Assembly (NCBI RefSeq): GCF_001723175.1
Contig: NC_064650.1
Span: 124,001 to 188,000 of the forward strand
DNA from: Penicillium oxalicum
Lineage: Eukaryota; Ascomycota; Eurotiomycetes; Eurotiales; Aspergillaceae
Direction: 5' to 3'
Length of the DNA stretch: 64,000 nt
Made by a program: the position numbers and the translations under genes
Notes under the pieces: generated by a model
Databases searched by the model: none
Seen by the model: the letters and a program-made list of their open reading frames with translations, nothing else
What the model was told of the DNA's origin: nothing
Shown here: piece after piece, positions 39,606 to 50,152 of the stretch
Position numbering within the stretch: the stretch's first letter is position 1
Layout: each line of letters opens with the position of its first letter

Positions 39606-41994
39606 GTGAGAGAGACCTCTGGCCCACTGATGGCGGATCCCGCACTGTTCCATTACCCCGGCGGAGACTCAAGTAGTAAAACGGGCAAGTCGGATGTTAT
39701 CCTATACGGCCGTATCTAGATAATTTCTCTTTTACATCTCTCCCTCTTTGTCTCCTGCTTCCTTTGCCCAACAGGTCCTGTACTATGAGATCGGCGGCGT
39801 TGACTTGTTGATGTTGGTCCCTGCTATCCGAACGCAAGCACGGCAGACCTTCTCTTCTCGGAAACCTCCAGACCCTTCCGTCTTTTCTCGCAGCCCATGA
39901 TTCCCCTCTGCTTGGTTTGCACTGCCATGCAGCCTGTCTAGCTCATTTAGGTTGCAACGGGCGAGGCCCGTCCCTGCGCGGGATAATCGAGCTTCTTGGC
40001 AGCTCCGCCAAGCTTCATTGCGCTTTTTTCTACAAGTTTCCGTCCCTTTGAAAAGATCTCTCCAAGCTGGCCGTCGCACTAAACCTGCCCATGCATTTGA
40101 TCCTTCTCATCATTTGGTGTATCTTCTGTACTCACCTCGTAGTCCGACGGCGATGAAACAACGGCTTCCGGATGGAGAGGGCAGAGTGCTTTGGCGCTAT
40201 ATCCGCCAACCCGGTTACCTTCCGCAGTCGATGGATATTGCATATGTGCCCTGCATGTGAATCACATCGCCATCATCATCCGATTTCCGACTCATCTGCT
40301 TGGTTTTGACTCTCTTTGCTTATTCATGCTCTCCACTGGGCGGTTGCGCTCACTCTGCATGAAGGGGGGGTTGGGGCTAAAATCCGCGCTGACTTCGGGC
40401 TCGAATACGAGAGACACAGGTAGTGCCTTGAATTCGGTCGGAAATGCATCGCGTCTCCCACGGGATGGCCGTAGATTCGGGGGATCAGCCCGAATAAGTC
40501 AAGATAGAAGCACTGTTGGTTGATAACGAGCAGAGATTGTGCGCATGGGGAGCGCTAAAGTCCAATAATCGTGGAGGATCGAATTCGAGACCAGTCCCGC
40601 CTCTACCCCGGACTTTGGGTCCCAGCAGCCCATGCTCTTTTGGCCCCCTCATTTTTCCCATGTGAGGTGGATCCTCAGATCAGGATGTTGACTGGGAAAT
40701 CCTGTATGGTGGCTGGAGAAGAGTGATGGGGGCTGCCAATGGACGGCCATCAGAGTTTATAACTGCCGAGGCTGTCGAACTATAGGGTTTCTTGAGTGGG
40801 ATGGTCCAGCGTCCGCGATAATCCCATCCGTTGGACCATTGTAGTGGGGGCCTTTTCAATGCAATATGAGAGCGCTAATGACTCGGATCAGAATGGGCCC
40901 TTGAAACTGTGCTGTGAATAGACCCAGCATTGACCGCGGTGTGGCTCTTCGTGCAGAGGTAGACATTGCACTCGATAGATTTTTGCGAGGAGTAGAATAG
41001 CGAGCTGGTAAATGAATGTGCAAAGTGGTGGTGGTCTCTCGAATCTCCAAGTCAGCTGAGCATCTACACCGCATTGAAAAAGATTCCTTCGCAGTACGCC
41101 AGCCACTCCCATCTCTCTGTTTTGGTCTTCCTCCTCCCTCTCTCTCTCCTCTTCTGTGTACCAACCAAATATACTCTCAATTGAAAGCAAAAAAAAGGAT
41201 GACAACTGCGGCTTCAAATGGCTTGCCCTTGTGGACCCATTCTCCCCAAGTTTTCTCCTCTCTTCCACGGAGTATCAGCCGAAATCGTACCTTTGGACCG
41301 ACCCATTCCCACCTCATCCACCTCGTCCACCTCCATAACGCTCAGTAGAAGACCACGGAACAATTCATAGCAGCACTAAACTCAACGTTCCCGCCCAAGG
41401 TGGTGGTAACCGTGCAGGGAACGAATCACCACTCGCCGCGGCCTCCGGCACCCCGACAGGGCCACCCTCTTCTTCCCCACTGGGCGTTATCCTCGTGGTC
41501 GATTTCCCCAACCTTCCACGAGTCTTCTCTCCACTTGCGGCTTCTGTTGACTCTTTTCCGTTTTCTGCAACGGACCTTGTTGGTCTCGGGGCCCCTCTTG
41601 GCTCCCTGCAATACGACCGCCAACTCTCCACTTGTTCCCTCAGCGTGAAGGCTAACTGGCCCACCCCCCGTGAAGAATGCCCAGCTGCAGGAATGCCGAT
41701 CTTGCCAAAATCATTCCCGCACTGCCAGTCAATACTTCCCTGCCGTCCGTCAGGAACGGACAACAGGCCTAATCGGATTGCAAACACAGAATTCCTGGTT
41801 ATCGCAGGGGATCCGGAGGCATGCATGGTCATTAGCTCTGACGGTCCTGCGCCCTGACTCGTTCCACGCTCGGATACCCCGCTTCGGAATTGATGGTGCC
41901 AATCCTGCGACAGTTTCCCTGGTAGTCTCTCACTTTCTGCGGAGCAGCTGAAGGGGCTCAATTTGAGAATGGGTTCCCGGGTGATCTGGTGGTC
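39606..41994. other. Intergenic stretch and lipase promoter region
   Basis: About 2.4 kb without a supported gene. A minus-strand frame of 240 codons (41365-42087) is Ser/Arg/Pro-rich, has no recognisable domain, and overlaps the lipase TATA box and leader, so I treat it as chance. C-rich patches at 41400-41560. Confidence 0.45.
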
Positions 41995-42002
41995 TATAAA
42001 AG
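41995..42002 (+). promoter_or_regulatory. TATA box of lipase gene
   Basis: TATAAAAG lies 192 bp before the lipase ATG and is the clearest TATA box in the window, which suggests an inducible promoter. Confidence 0.65.
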
Positions 42003-42186
42003 GGCCTATTCGCATCCAGCGGAGGAAAGAAAGAAAGCATCGAGGTCGTCTACTCCGAGATCGAGAACAAGAGATCCGCCTTGACAAGTCCCGGTTGACT
42101 TGTAAAGAGCATTACTTTGTGCTGTCACCCTCAGAGAGAAATCATCGCCGTTTCTTATTTAGCCTGTACAGGATACAGCCGCAAAG

Positions 42187-43414
42187 ATGATGTTCTTCGG
42201 TCAAGCTGGATTACTGGTGGGCATGGCAGCCCTGGCGGCCGCTGCGCCTTCCCAGCTCGTTCCTCGAGGTACGTCGTGAACCAAGGAGGCCTGTCGCATT
42301 GTTTCTGGTGGGAGAATAAAAAAAGAGAGAGAGAGAGGACCTAGACCTGAAGGATGGACGCTGACCTGCCAGTTTAATCAACAGCGGTCTCTTCTGGTAC
42401 CTTGGACCAGTTGACCCTCTTCGCGCAGTACTCAGCTGCCTCGTACTGTGCGAACAACGTCAACTCTCCGGGCGACGCCATCACTTGCTCCGGGGGCTAC
42501 TGCCCCAAGTTGCAGTCGGCTGGTGTCAAGTCTCTGTTTGAGTTTGACGAGTAAGTGACCACTGATGCCTTTGATTGCAACCTTTGAGTCGACGCTTCTG
42601 TCTTGCAAGGTCGCGCCCTCTGAACTCTCACTGATATGACGATGCAGCTCTACCGAGTTCGGCGACGTGGCTGGCTTCCTTTCCGTGGACACCGCCAACA
42701 AGCTTCTGGTGCTTTCCTTCCGGGGCAGCAGAACCATCAGCAACTGGATCGCCAACCTGGACTTTGGCCAAGCTGACGCCAGCAGTCTTTGCATTGGCTG
42801 CAAGGCTCACTCCGGCTTCCTCAAGGCCTGGACAGTGGTCTCTGATGATGTGATGCCCCCCTTGGTCAGCGCCATGGCCAAGTATCCCGGCTTCCGCCTC
42901 GTCTTGACCGGTCACAGTATGTATCTTGTCAATCTCTTCTCTTGAGGAATCTTGTTTTCTGATCATAGTCACAGGCTTCGGTGGTGCGGTTGCGGCTTTG
43001 GGTGCTACCGCCCTTCGCAAGGCCGGATACAAATTGGATCTCGTGAGTTATCTCGAACGGTTTCCTCGTTCTTTTTTCCCCAGCTAATTAGATTCTCCTT
43101 TTCTGCCAATACAGTACACCTATGGCCAACCTCGCGTGGGTAACACTGCGCTGGCCACTTACATGACCAACCAAGGCAGCATGTACCGGGTCACTCACTC
43201 CAACGACATTGTGCCCAAGCTCCCCCCACCTCTGCTTGGATACACTCACGCCAGCCCCGAGTACTGGATTACCAGTGGTGATAATGTCGCCGTCACCACC
43301 AAGGACATCACCCAGGTCAACGGAATCGGTTCCAAGGATGGCAACGCCGGATCTAATGGCGACAGCATTCCGGCCCACAACTGGTACATTGTGAACATCG
43401 ATGGCTGTAAATAA
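42187..43414 (+). CDS. Secreted class-3 triacylglycerol lipase
   Basis: Extracellular lipase/esterase of the fungal class-3 family, close in layout to Thermomyces lanuginosus lipase. Five exons encode 294 residues: 42187-42268, 42385-42550, 42648-42916, 42975-43042 and 43115-43414. A signal peptide is followed by a short propeptide ending LVPR. The nucleophile Ser173 sits in GHSFGGA, rebuilt exactly across intron 3 (donor GTATGT after a single A). The other triad residues are Asp226 (THSNDIVPKLPPP) and His283 (SIPAHNWYIV). The oxyanion/lid region is SFRGSRTISNWIANL. Cys pairs (YCANN, ITCSGGYC, LCIGC, DGCK) match the disulfides of the family. Two ATGs in tandem begin the frame; the first is used here. 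Length fits intact enzymes. Confidence 0.95.
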
Positions 43415-43480
43415 AGAGTGATGCGTTCTGTGGCCACTTGATGTTTCGGTTGATGCTAATCAGTATGGACGATTATGGTC

Positions 43481-43532
<52 letters not shown>
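43481..43532. repeat. GA microsatellite, 52 bp
   Basis: (GA)n with one CA interruption, about 65 bp after the lipase stop codon. Confidence 0.97.
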
Positions 43533-43538
<6 letters not shown>

Positions 43539-43718
43539 TAGTGACATCCTTCTGGAAGGGAACTAGAAAGGGTCGAATGTGAAATAACGAAGCATGAGAT
43601 ATGAACTCACCGAAAGGAAGATGACCGCTGTCAGGATCATCACCCGAAATGAAAAGATATGCACCGTACATACACTGCTCTACGTCTGTTCCTATATACA
43701 ACCTAAGTACACTCTTTT

Positions 43719-43788
43719 GTCAATAGTAAGTTGTCAATAGTAAGTTGTCAATAGTAAGTAGTCAACAGTATGTAGTCAATACTATGTA
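43719..43788. repeat. 14-bp tandem repeat, five copies
   Basis: Five head-to-tail copies of GTCAATAGTAAGTT; the first two are identical, the third differs at the last base, and the last two have drifted further. A gradient of divergence from one end to the other suggests recent expansion at the left end. Confidence 0.92.
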
Positions 43789-44348
43789 CTACCTCATCCC
43801 ACCGGAAGTGGCTACCTATTAAGCTCCATTTAGTAGATTGGCAATGGCTTAGATGAGGCCCCACATGATCTCCAGGAGTGCCACCGACGACGATGATTGA
43901 TCGGTTGGTGTTGATTGCTTCCACCTCAATTCGAACGGCCAAACTCAATCTGACCAAGACCACCTCACAAGAAGGAAGAAAAACAAAATAAACAACATGG
44001 TAGTTAAGGCAGAAAGCAAAGAGCGATGATCCAGTTTTGATTTCGGTTGAACTCTTCAGTGTTGTGCCGATCTTCGGTCTTGTTGCTTCGGCTGGTTGAG
44101 GTTGTCAGGCTGCCATCGTCAGCGGGTTTCACCGAGCACGAACTAGTGCCACCATCTCCGCCCTCCCCCCACCGTGCGATCACCTTCACGCCCATCCCTT
44201 GCGACCAGCTCTGTTTACCGCGTACTCGCCCGACGAGAAATCACGACAATGCGACAGTGAGAGCACGAGCCTGGCCGTTTCTTCCTCAATGCTCGACTGT
44301 CGCTGACAAGCTCAGCGTCTGTCCCGTCGTTTGGCCCTGTCGATCAGC

Positions 44349-45606
44349 ATGCTCTTCTCACCGAGCGGACCCCAGAGTCCTCGTCGCCGCAGCCGTTTGA
44401 ATTCCATCTTCCTTACTATCGGCATCGTACTCGCCATCTACTTTCTCTTTTTCGCCGGCGATGAACACACAAAGTCCCGGGCATATCAAGACAAAGCAGA
44501 GAAATATGCGCACAAAACTGAATCACTTGTCGCCGATAGCGATGCCGGCGATCATCTGGCCCGTCCGGCGGTGCGGCGACACAAGGAGATGATCGTGGCG
44601 AGCATGAAAGGAGATGACACCTCTTGGCTGGCCGAGTACTTTCAAGATTGGTCGCGGAAGATCTACGTGGTCAACGACAAAAATGCGCCCCTGACAGTTG
44701 CGTTGAACAAGGGACGCGAATCCATGGTGTACTTGACGTACGTTGTCAACTCTCAGGCAGGATTGATCCGGGTCTTCTATGGCGATGGTCCTCTCATATG
44801 ATTTTTTCCGACTGTTCTTCAGCTGACTTTGATTCCCCCTTTTTTCGCATTCTGCAGGTACATCATCGATAATTACGACAATCTTCCTGATCTGATGCTC
44901 TTTATTCACTCCAATCGCTACCAATGGCACAATGACGATCCATACTATGATGGGGTACCTATGCTGCGTAATTTTCAAACATCCTACCTTCAAAAGGAAG
45001 GATATGTGAATCTGCGCTGTGTCTGGGTACTCGGTTGCCCGGTCGAAATCCACCCCCTTCGCGACGTTCATCGCGACGATGTCCACGCGGGCGAATACTT
45101 CAAAAAGGCGTTTATGGAGCTATTTCCTGAAAAGCCAGTGCCAGAGGAGATTGGAGTGTCTTGCTGCGCTCAGTTTGGAGTTACTCGGGAACAAGTGCTC
45201 TTGCGGCCCAAGAGTGATTATGAGTTCTATCGGAAATGGCTCATGGAGACGAGTCTTGGCGACGATCTCAGCGGCCGTATCATGGAGTATTCGTGGCATA
45301 GTATGTTTCCCTACCCTACTGATACGACAATTTTCTCTAGACGCCCATGGAGTTGTCTCCCCCCCCCCTCCTGTTTCTTCTAACTCGTCTTCTCCAGTGA
45401 TCTTTGGCAAGAAGCCAGTGCATTGTCCAGATGCTAAGTCCTGTTACTGCAATGTCTTTGGGTTGTGCGACTTGAACTGCTCTGAGCCGAATGGATGCGA
45501 TGGACGATATGTTTTGCCTCCTTTCTCTGCGCTGCCGGAGGGCTGGCCCTTTGTGGGCTGGAAAGGACAGCAGCAGGATCCGACCCACGGACTCCCGGAG
45601 TCATGA
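44349..45606 (+). CDS. DUF3431 type II membrane protein
   Basis: Member of the fungal DUF3431 family, function unknown; a glycosyltransferase-like role is often suspected but unproven. Three exons encode 346 residues: 44349-44737, 44858-45300 and 45398-45606 (introns 120 and 97 nt). A basic N-terminus is followed by one membrane segment at about residues 20-36 (IFLTIGIVLAIYFLFF), so the rest probably faces the Golgi/ER lumen or exterior. Family blocks: KIYVVNDKNAPLTVALNKGRE, YIIDNYDNLPDLMLFIHSNR, YQWHNDDPYYDGVPMLRN, GVSCCAQFGVTREQV and RIMEYSWHMIFGK, then a Cys-rich end (HCPDAKSCYCNVFGLCDLNC). The second intron holds a 10-base C run. A second family member lies at the right edge in the opposite orientation. 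Confidence 0.88.
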
Positions 45607-46326
45607 CCACGGCCGCGCTACCCAGCGGCTCCATCAGTATTGGAAAAGTACACACCATGGGAAATGCCTCTCGGCTGGAGCGTTTCTGTGCAACGGTCCA
45701 CATTTCCCTATCGTCCTCGGGGCCATACCTCACGCCCCCGTGATGGCTCCTTGGCCCTGGCTTGTGGTGCATCTTTGAGCGCCGGAGTTAGGAAACCAGG
45801 TCGCACTGGACAATGTTACCTTCTCAAGGCCTCCACGCGGCTGACGAGGAAAAGTGAAGCCGGTCAAGTCCGAGAGATTGGTCTTATAAGACTAACGCAT
45901 CCGTTGGAGGATTTGCTATATGACAAGCGGATGCGCCAATTTGGGCGTCATAATTCCCGTAGGAATAAACAGTATGGCTTCGGACTCAACCTGAGCACAA
46001 AGTGATATTTCATCTCCTGTCGGAAATTCGCAAAATGACATTGCCATCACGAAATGACCCTAGCTGACGAAGTGAATCTGTACGTGTCGTGAATACAAAG
46101 CAAGGCCCAAGTTGTCTGTATCCAATCATCCGGCCTTTTTCCGACAAATGCGGGCCGAGGCACGTTTCTGTCCCCGCAATCCGGCCTCGAGTTGTTCCAC
46201 CGCTCCAGTTCCGCATTTGGAGAACGACAACCTTAAGACTCCTCACTTTGTCCTTTTGTCAAATCACTACCCTGTTTTGTATTTCTACAGGTCGGAGCCA
46301 ACAGAGCATCCGCCACCACGATCAGA
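45607..46326. other. Intergenic between DUF3431 gene and dephospho-CoA kinase gene
   Basis: No gene supported. Contains the 3' region of the DUF3431 gene and the promoter of the kinase gene, without clear elements. Confidence 0.5.
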
Positions 46327-47142
46327 ATGCTTATCATCGGGCTAACCGGCTCGATCGCCACCGGCAAATCCACCGTCTCGACCATCCTTTCCTCCCCTCC
46401 ATACTCCCTCCCCATCATTGACGCCGACGTGCTCGCCCGCAAAGTCGTCGAACCCGGCACCGCCGGCTACAAGGCCATTGTCGACTACTTCAGCTCAACC
46501 ACCCCGGATCTCCTTGTCGAAAATGCGCCCACCGTCTCACCCCACGGGAAACCCTTGAACCGGCCCGCGTTAGGCCGGCGAGTCTTTGGTGACTCGGAGG
46601 AGCGTAAACGCGATCGGCAAGTTCTGAATCGCATCGTCCACCCCGCCGTCCGATGGGAGGTCTACAAGTCTTTAATCTACCACTACCTGCGTGGACAGTG
46701 GGCGGTCGTCCTAGATGTTCCCTTGCTTTTCGAGAGCGGGATGGATCTCATCTGTGGAACCGTCATCGTGGTCGGCGTGCATGACCCGGCCATTCAAATG
46801 ACACGACTGCGCGCACGCGATGCCCATCTCACGGCGGAAGATGCGGAGAACCGTGTACGCAGTCAGGGTGATGTGCGGACGAAAGCGGCGCAGGCAGAAT
46901 TCCGGGGCACCACGTCGGCACGGGGCGTCGTGGTGTGGAACGATGCTGATAAGGTTGAACTGGAGGCTGCGGTGAAACAGGCCATGTCTAGTATCTCTTC
47001 GTCGAGTCCGCGATGGTGGGCGTGGACCTTGTTGCTTGCTCCGCCTCTGGGGGTTGGGGTAGCAGCGTGGAATCTGATGGTCAATTTTGCGACGCAGAAA
47101 GGTTGGGAACAGAAGAAAAGGGAAGAAAAGTCGAAGCTGTAG
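46327..47142 (+). CDS. Dephospho-CoA kinase (Cab5/CoaE family)
   Basis: Catalyses the last step of coenzyme A synthesis, ATP-dependent 3'-phosphorylation of dephospho-CoA. Intronless, 271 residues. Walker A is GLTGSIATGKST (residues 5-16). The substrate and lid regions include IIDADVLARKVVEPG, LGRRVFGDSEERK, LNRIVHPAVRWEV and VLDVPLLFESGMD; the C-terminal nucleotide-binding part is RLRARD with AEDAENRVRSQ. After the enzyme core there is a predicted membrane segment of about 22 residues (WWAWTLLLAPPLGVGVAAWNLM) and a Lys/Glu-rich tail. This suggests tail-anchoring to a membrane, perhaps mitochondrial outer membrane or ER, as reported for some eukaryotic homologues. The bacterial enzyme is about 205 residues, so about 40-60 residues are fungal additions. 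Confidence 0.95.
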   Translation: MLIIGLTGSIATGKSTVSTILSSPPYSLPIIDADVLARKVVEPGTAGYKAIVDYFSSTTPDLLVENAPTVSPHGKPLNRPALGRRVFGDSEERKRDRQVLNRIVHPAVRWEVYKSLIYHYLRGQWAVVLDVPLLFESGMDLICGTVIVVGVHDPAIQMTRLRARDAHLTAEDAENRVRSQGDVRTKAAQAEFRGTTSARGVVVWNDADKVELEAAVKQAMSSISSSSPRWWAWTLLLAPPLGVGVAAWNLMVNFATQKGWEQKKREEKSKL

Positions 47143-47504
47143 TTGAATTTCCCATGCGACGATAAGTGCTGTTGTATGCTTGATTCCTTTGTACGTCTGG
47201 GGCTATAATGGATCGTGTCTTCCGGGACTCCGCACAGTTGTATAAACACGAGAATCGACTGTGGAAACTCGCTTTGCTGGACGAACCCTTCGTGACACTT
47301 GAAAGATTGAAGAAGGATCATTCGAAACATACGTGATTCATGTCGTTACCCAAGGCATTCATCTCATGGAAAGGGTACAAATCTTTCCTATTCACAATGT
47401 CCCTCCAACGCCAAACTATGCTCCTGTATAGAACGCCATGATAAAATTTCATTCCGAACCACGCCCCGAGCCGCATTGAGCCTACCCTCCATCCTTCTGC
47501 TGCC
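47143..47504. other. Convergent 3' regions
   Basis: About 360 bp between the ends of the dephospho-CoA kinase gene (plus) and the MPP6-like gene (minus). Only 3' untranslated sequence is expected; nothing else seen. Confidence 0.5.
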
Positions 47505-48421
47505 TCAAAACTTGCGCTTCTTCTTCTTCTTGGCCGATTGTGATCCCATGCCAGGAAATGTTGACTTTTGTGACCCCGAAATACTGGTCAAGCCAGACAA
47601 TCGCTTGCGCTCCGCATAGGCCATGGCATCTTTTCGCCGTTGTTCCTTGGCAAGCGCCTTTTGGCGTTGTTTCTCGATGTGCGCGGCAACAGCGTCAGGA
47701 TCGGCTGGGTTGAGGGCATTTGTCTCGTACTCATCCTCCTCTTCTTCATCATCGTCGTCCTCATCATCTCCATTGGCTTCCGACGATTTGCCTGCGGTAG
47801 AGACCTACAATTGCGCAGAGTCAGTTAGCATAACAATTCCCGTTTACTCCCTCATCGACCAACGGGACCTGTCTGTGTGTTTGGGAAATTGCTTACGCTG
47901 GGCTTCTTGCGCACAAAATTTCCGTACGCACGACGACCTCCCTGCGGTAAGTCATCTTCGGCGTCCAGAGATCCGGCAGAGAGTACAATTGGTTGCGGAG
48001 TATACGGCGTCGTAGGGATGTCCAGCACCCATTCGGACTCGCCGGCTTCCGCAGCCTGTCGCGCAATAGCCTCCCGCCGTTTTTTCCTCCTCTACTGCAA
48101 GCGCTGCAGAGATGGCCTCCAGGTCTGATTGAGGTGTTCTTGACCCTTCTGCTTCTGTGGAAAGTCGAGGTCGCTTTGCGCGCACGTCGCCATCACCGGC
48201 GGCAGGACTTTGTGGTTCTTTGGCCGCCGCTGAAGCTGCGGCGCGCTGCATGAACTGTGTGGCGAATTTTCGGTCAGCTCTATGTCTTCCCCGGTGATTG
48301 AAAGGAAGTATGCAAGAAAACTGAAACGTATCAATCGACTGAAGCTCAAGAATTTTACCTTCATCGTCAACAGGCGGGAAGACATGTTCTTCTCCGTCTT
48401 GACAGACGGTGAGCCCGACAT
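47505..48421 (-). CDS. MPP6-like nuclear exosome cofactor, frame broken by one extra base
   Basis: Related to M-phase phosphoprotein 6/Mpp6, a small RNA-binding cofactor that helps the nuclear exosome process and degrade RNA. Three exons: 48421-48359 (21 codons), 48254-47897 and 47804-47505 (100 codons). The family signature LLTMKFMQR is rebuilt across intron 1. A conserved middle block (EAIARQAAEAGESEWVLD, GGRRAYGNF) and a basic C-terminus (SAKKKKKRKF) follow. Exon 2 is 358 nt where 357 is needed: an A6 run in the sense strand (T6 at 48080-48085) shifts the frame, so as written the protein stops at 47952. Five A would restore EEEKRREAIARQ and give about 239 residues. Either a sequence error or a true disabling mutation. 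Divergent from the NDUFS6-like gene. Confidence 0.8.
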
Positions 48422-48775
48422 GATTGGCACTATCGAGTCGTCCCTAGATTTTATATCTGTAAAGCAATAGTTCTGTGCCAATAAAAAGAACCAAAGGGCA
48501 ATGTGCAGAGCAAGCTTGTCGCCAATGACGAAAATTGAAAGGAATATTCGATATGATGATTGTTGCACGGTAAGAAAGTTGCGGCGGCAGAAAACCCAAT
48601 TCGACTGCGGGCCAGTCCGCACCAGGAAAGCGGTCGGCATCCACCAAACCACACCTCGCGCATAGTTCGAACCTCTAGACATCTCGATCCTGCGTCTCCG
48701 CCCGGATCTGTTTTTCTACGCTTGACCCTCCCAGTTTCTCGCTGAATCACCTCTCAGGGGATTAATTCGCTCACA
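48422..48775. promoter_or_regulatory. Divergent promoter of MPP6-like and NDUFS6-like genes
   Basis: About 350 bp separate the two start codons. The block probably serves both genes; no TATA box is evident, as is usual for housekeeping genes. Confidence 0.5.
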
Positions 48776-49615
48776 ATGATGTCCTGTAGCCGCCGTCTCA
48801 CGGCTCTGACCTCCGTCCGGTCGGCCGCTGTTCGCACCTACCCTCCAGTGTGCCCCGGTTCGAGAACCGCATGCAGGCCAACGACCCGAGCCCGCCGGTC
48901 GTCAAGCCCAATGTGTCCGAGACCAATGCTCATGTGTTGACTGATCGTCATGAGAAGTGGGATGGTCTGATGGTGGAGGAACCGGCCAAGGCAGAGCGTC
49001 TGCGCAGCCTCCAGTCGCCCAACGAGCTACCACTTGGTCTGCTAGCCAGCAGCCTCGCGAGCAGGCCATGGTCGGCCCTCGCTTCGAACAGACCATTATG
49101 GAGACCCAGGTAGGAATTGCCCTCTTTGCATGTCCAGTGGCGGAATGACTGGTCCCGAAGCAAGCAGGCGGGGGAGTTTTGCAGTGATCAAGTGATCCAG
49201 AGCATGATACGAATGTCAGGGCTAATACATTTACTTGGAAACTTCTACAGCCGCGCCCAATGGCTGCCATTGAGCTCATTCACAAGCAGCCCGTTCGCTG
49301 GACAAAGTCTCGGGTTGTCAGCTGCGACGGTGGCGGTGGTCCCCTCGGTCACCCCAAGGTCTTTATCAACACCGACAAGCCCGAGATGTCCCTTGCGGCT
49401 ACTGCGGCCTTCCCTTTGTGAGTTTTCCCCCATTGCGTTTTTCAGCTTGCTCCGGTTACCCGTGGAGAAAAAGAGGCGGAGAGAGGCATACATCTAACGT
49501 TCCTTGACCACCAGGCTCACGAGCACCATCGTTCCTACCTCGAGTCTCTTCCGCCACTAGCTACCCGCTCAAGTCCCTCAATGACTCTGCTGAGGTGAAC
49601 GAGACCAGCGCGTGA
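48776..49615 (+). pseudogene. Complex I 13-kDa (NDUFS6-like) subunit gene with four frame breaks
   Basis: Nuclear gene for the zinc-binding NDUFS6-type subunit of mitochondrial NADH dehydrogenase. Exons 48776-49109, 49251-49417 and 49515-49615 are separated by GT-AG introns of 141 and 97 nt. Recognisable blocks: a basic presequence (SRRLTALTSVRSAAVRTY), RFENRMQANDPSPP, GLMVEEPAKAER, TTWSASQQPREQAMVGPRFE, AIELIHKQPVRW, SCDGGGGPLGHP, CGYCGLPF and AHEHHRSYLESLP. These lie in different frames: one base is missing near 48845-48850, 49023, 49390-49394 and 49551-49553. Exon lengths fit splice phases only if those four bases are counted (112, 56 and 34 codons, 201 residues). Amino-acid conservation is otherwise intact, including the zinc ligands, so consensus errors are at least as likely as a dead gene. 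Confidence 0.82.
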
Positions 49616-50152
49616 CGGATGGCAGCCTCGAGCAGCGATAGACGACAAGCATCTTCCGTTTCTTTTTCGTCGGCGTTGATGACTCTCCTTTGCGCACCTT
49701 ATACATTTGAATCTTTTCCCCCCCCTTTGATGATTCTTTCCGTCTTCCCATTTCCTCTTGCTCTCATTCTCGTTTTTAGGCCCGAGGCCGTGTACAGAAA
49801 TACTGATCAATGAGATCTGCTGTTTGTCGTATCGCGCATGAGCGGTTTTTTTTTTTTCAAATTGAACCCTCGCCAGCCGTGGGGTCTTGTGGGGGTTCCC
49901 CCCAAAGCTTGCAAATTGTGAGATATCGTGAGAATGGTCGAGTGGTGAGGGAGACACGGCAATGCGCGTGCGACGAGTGATGTCTGCAAGCGCGTTGCTA
50001 TGCTGGAGCTCGATTGCCTCTATCTAGGTTCATGGAAAGCTTTCCTCCACCTCCCCCGGCCTCTCCACAGAATCATGGTAATCACCAAGAAGCCGGACCG
50101 CTGCGATCTCATTCTGTATCGCCTGCCTCTCCTCTGCTCGTAAACCAAGCAA
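49616..50152. other. Convergent intergenic stretch
   Basis: Lies between the ends of the NDUFS6-like gene (plus) and the YjbQ-family gene (minus). T-rich patches near 49700-49760 and 49845-49860 are probably 3' untranslated sequence. No gene seen. Confidence 0.5.

Larger units (their letters stand above)
43415..44348. other. Intergenic with simple repeats
   Basis: Holds a GA microsatellite and a 14-bp tandem repeat (listed separately) and the leader of the next gene. No coding sequence supported. Confidence 0.55.

Noticed and set aside
41365..42087. 240-codon minus-strand open frame
   Set aside because: Ser/Arg/Pro-rich with no recognisable domain, and it overlaps the lipase TATA box and leader.
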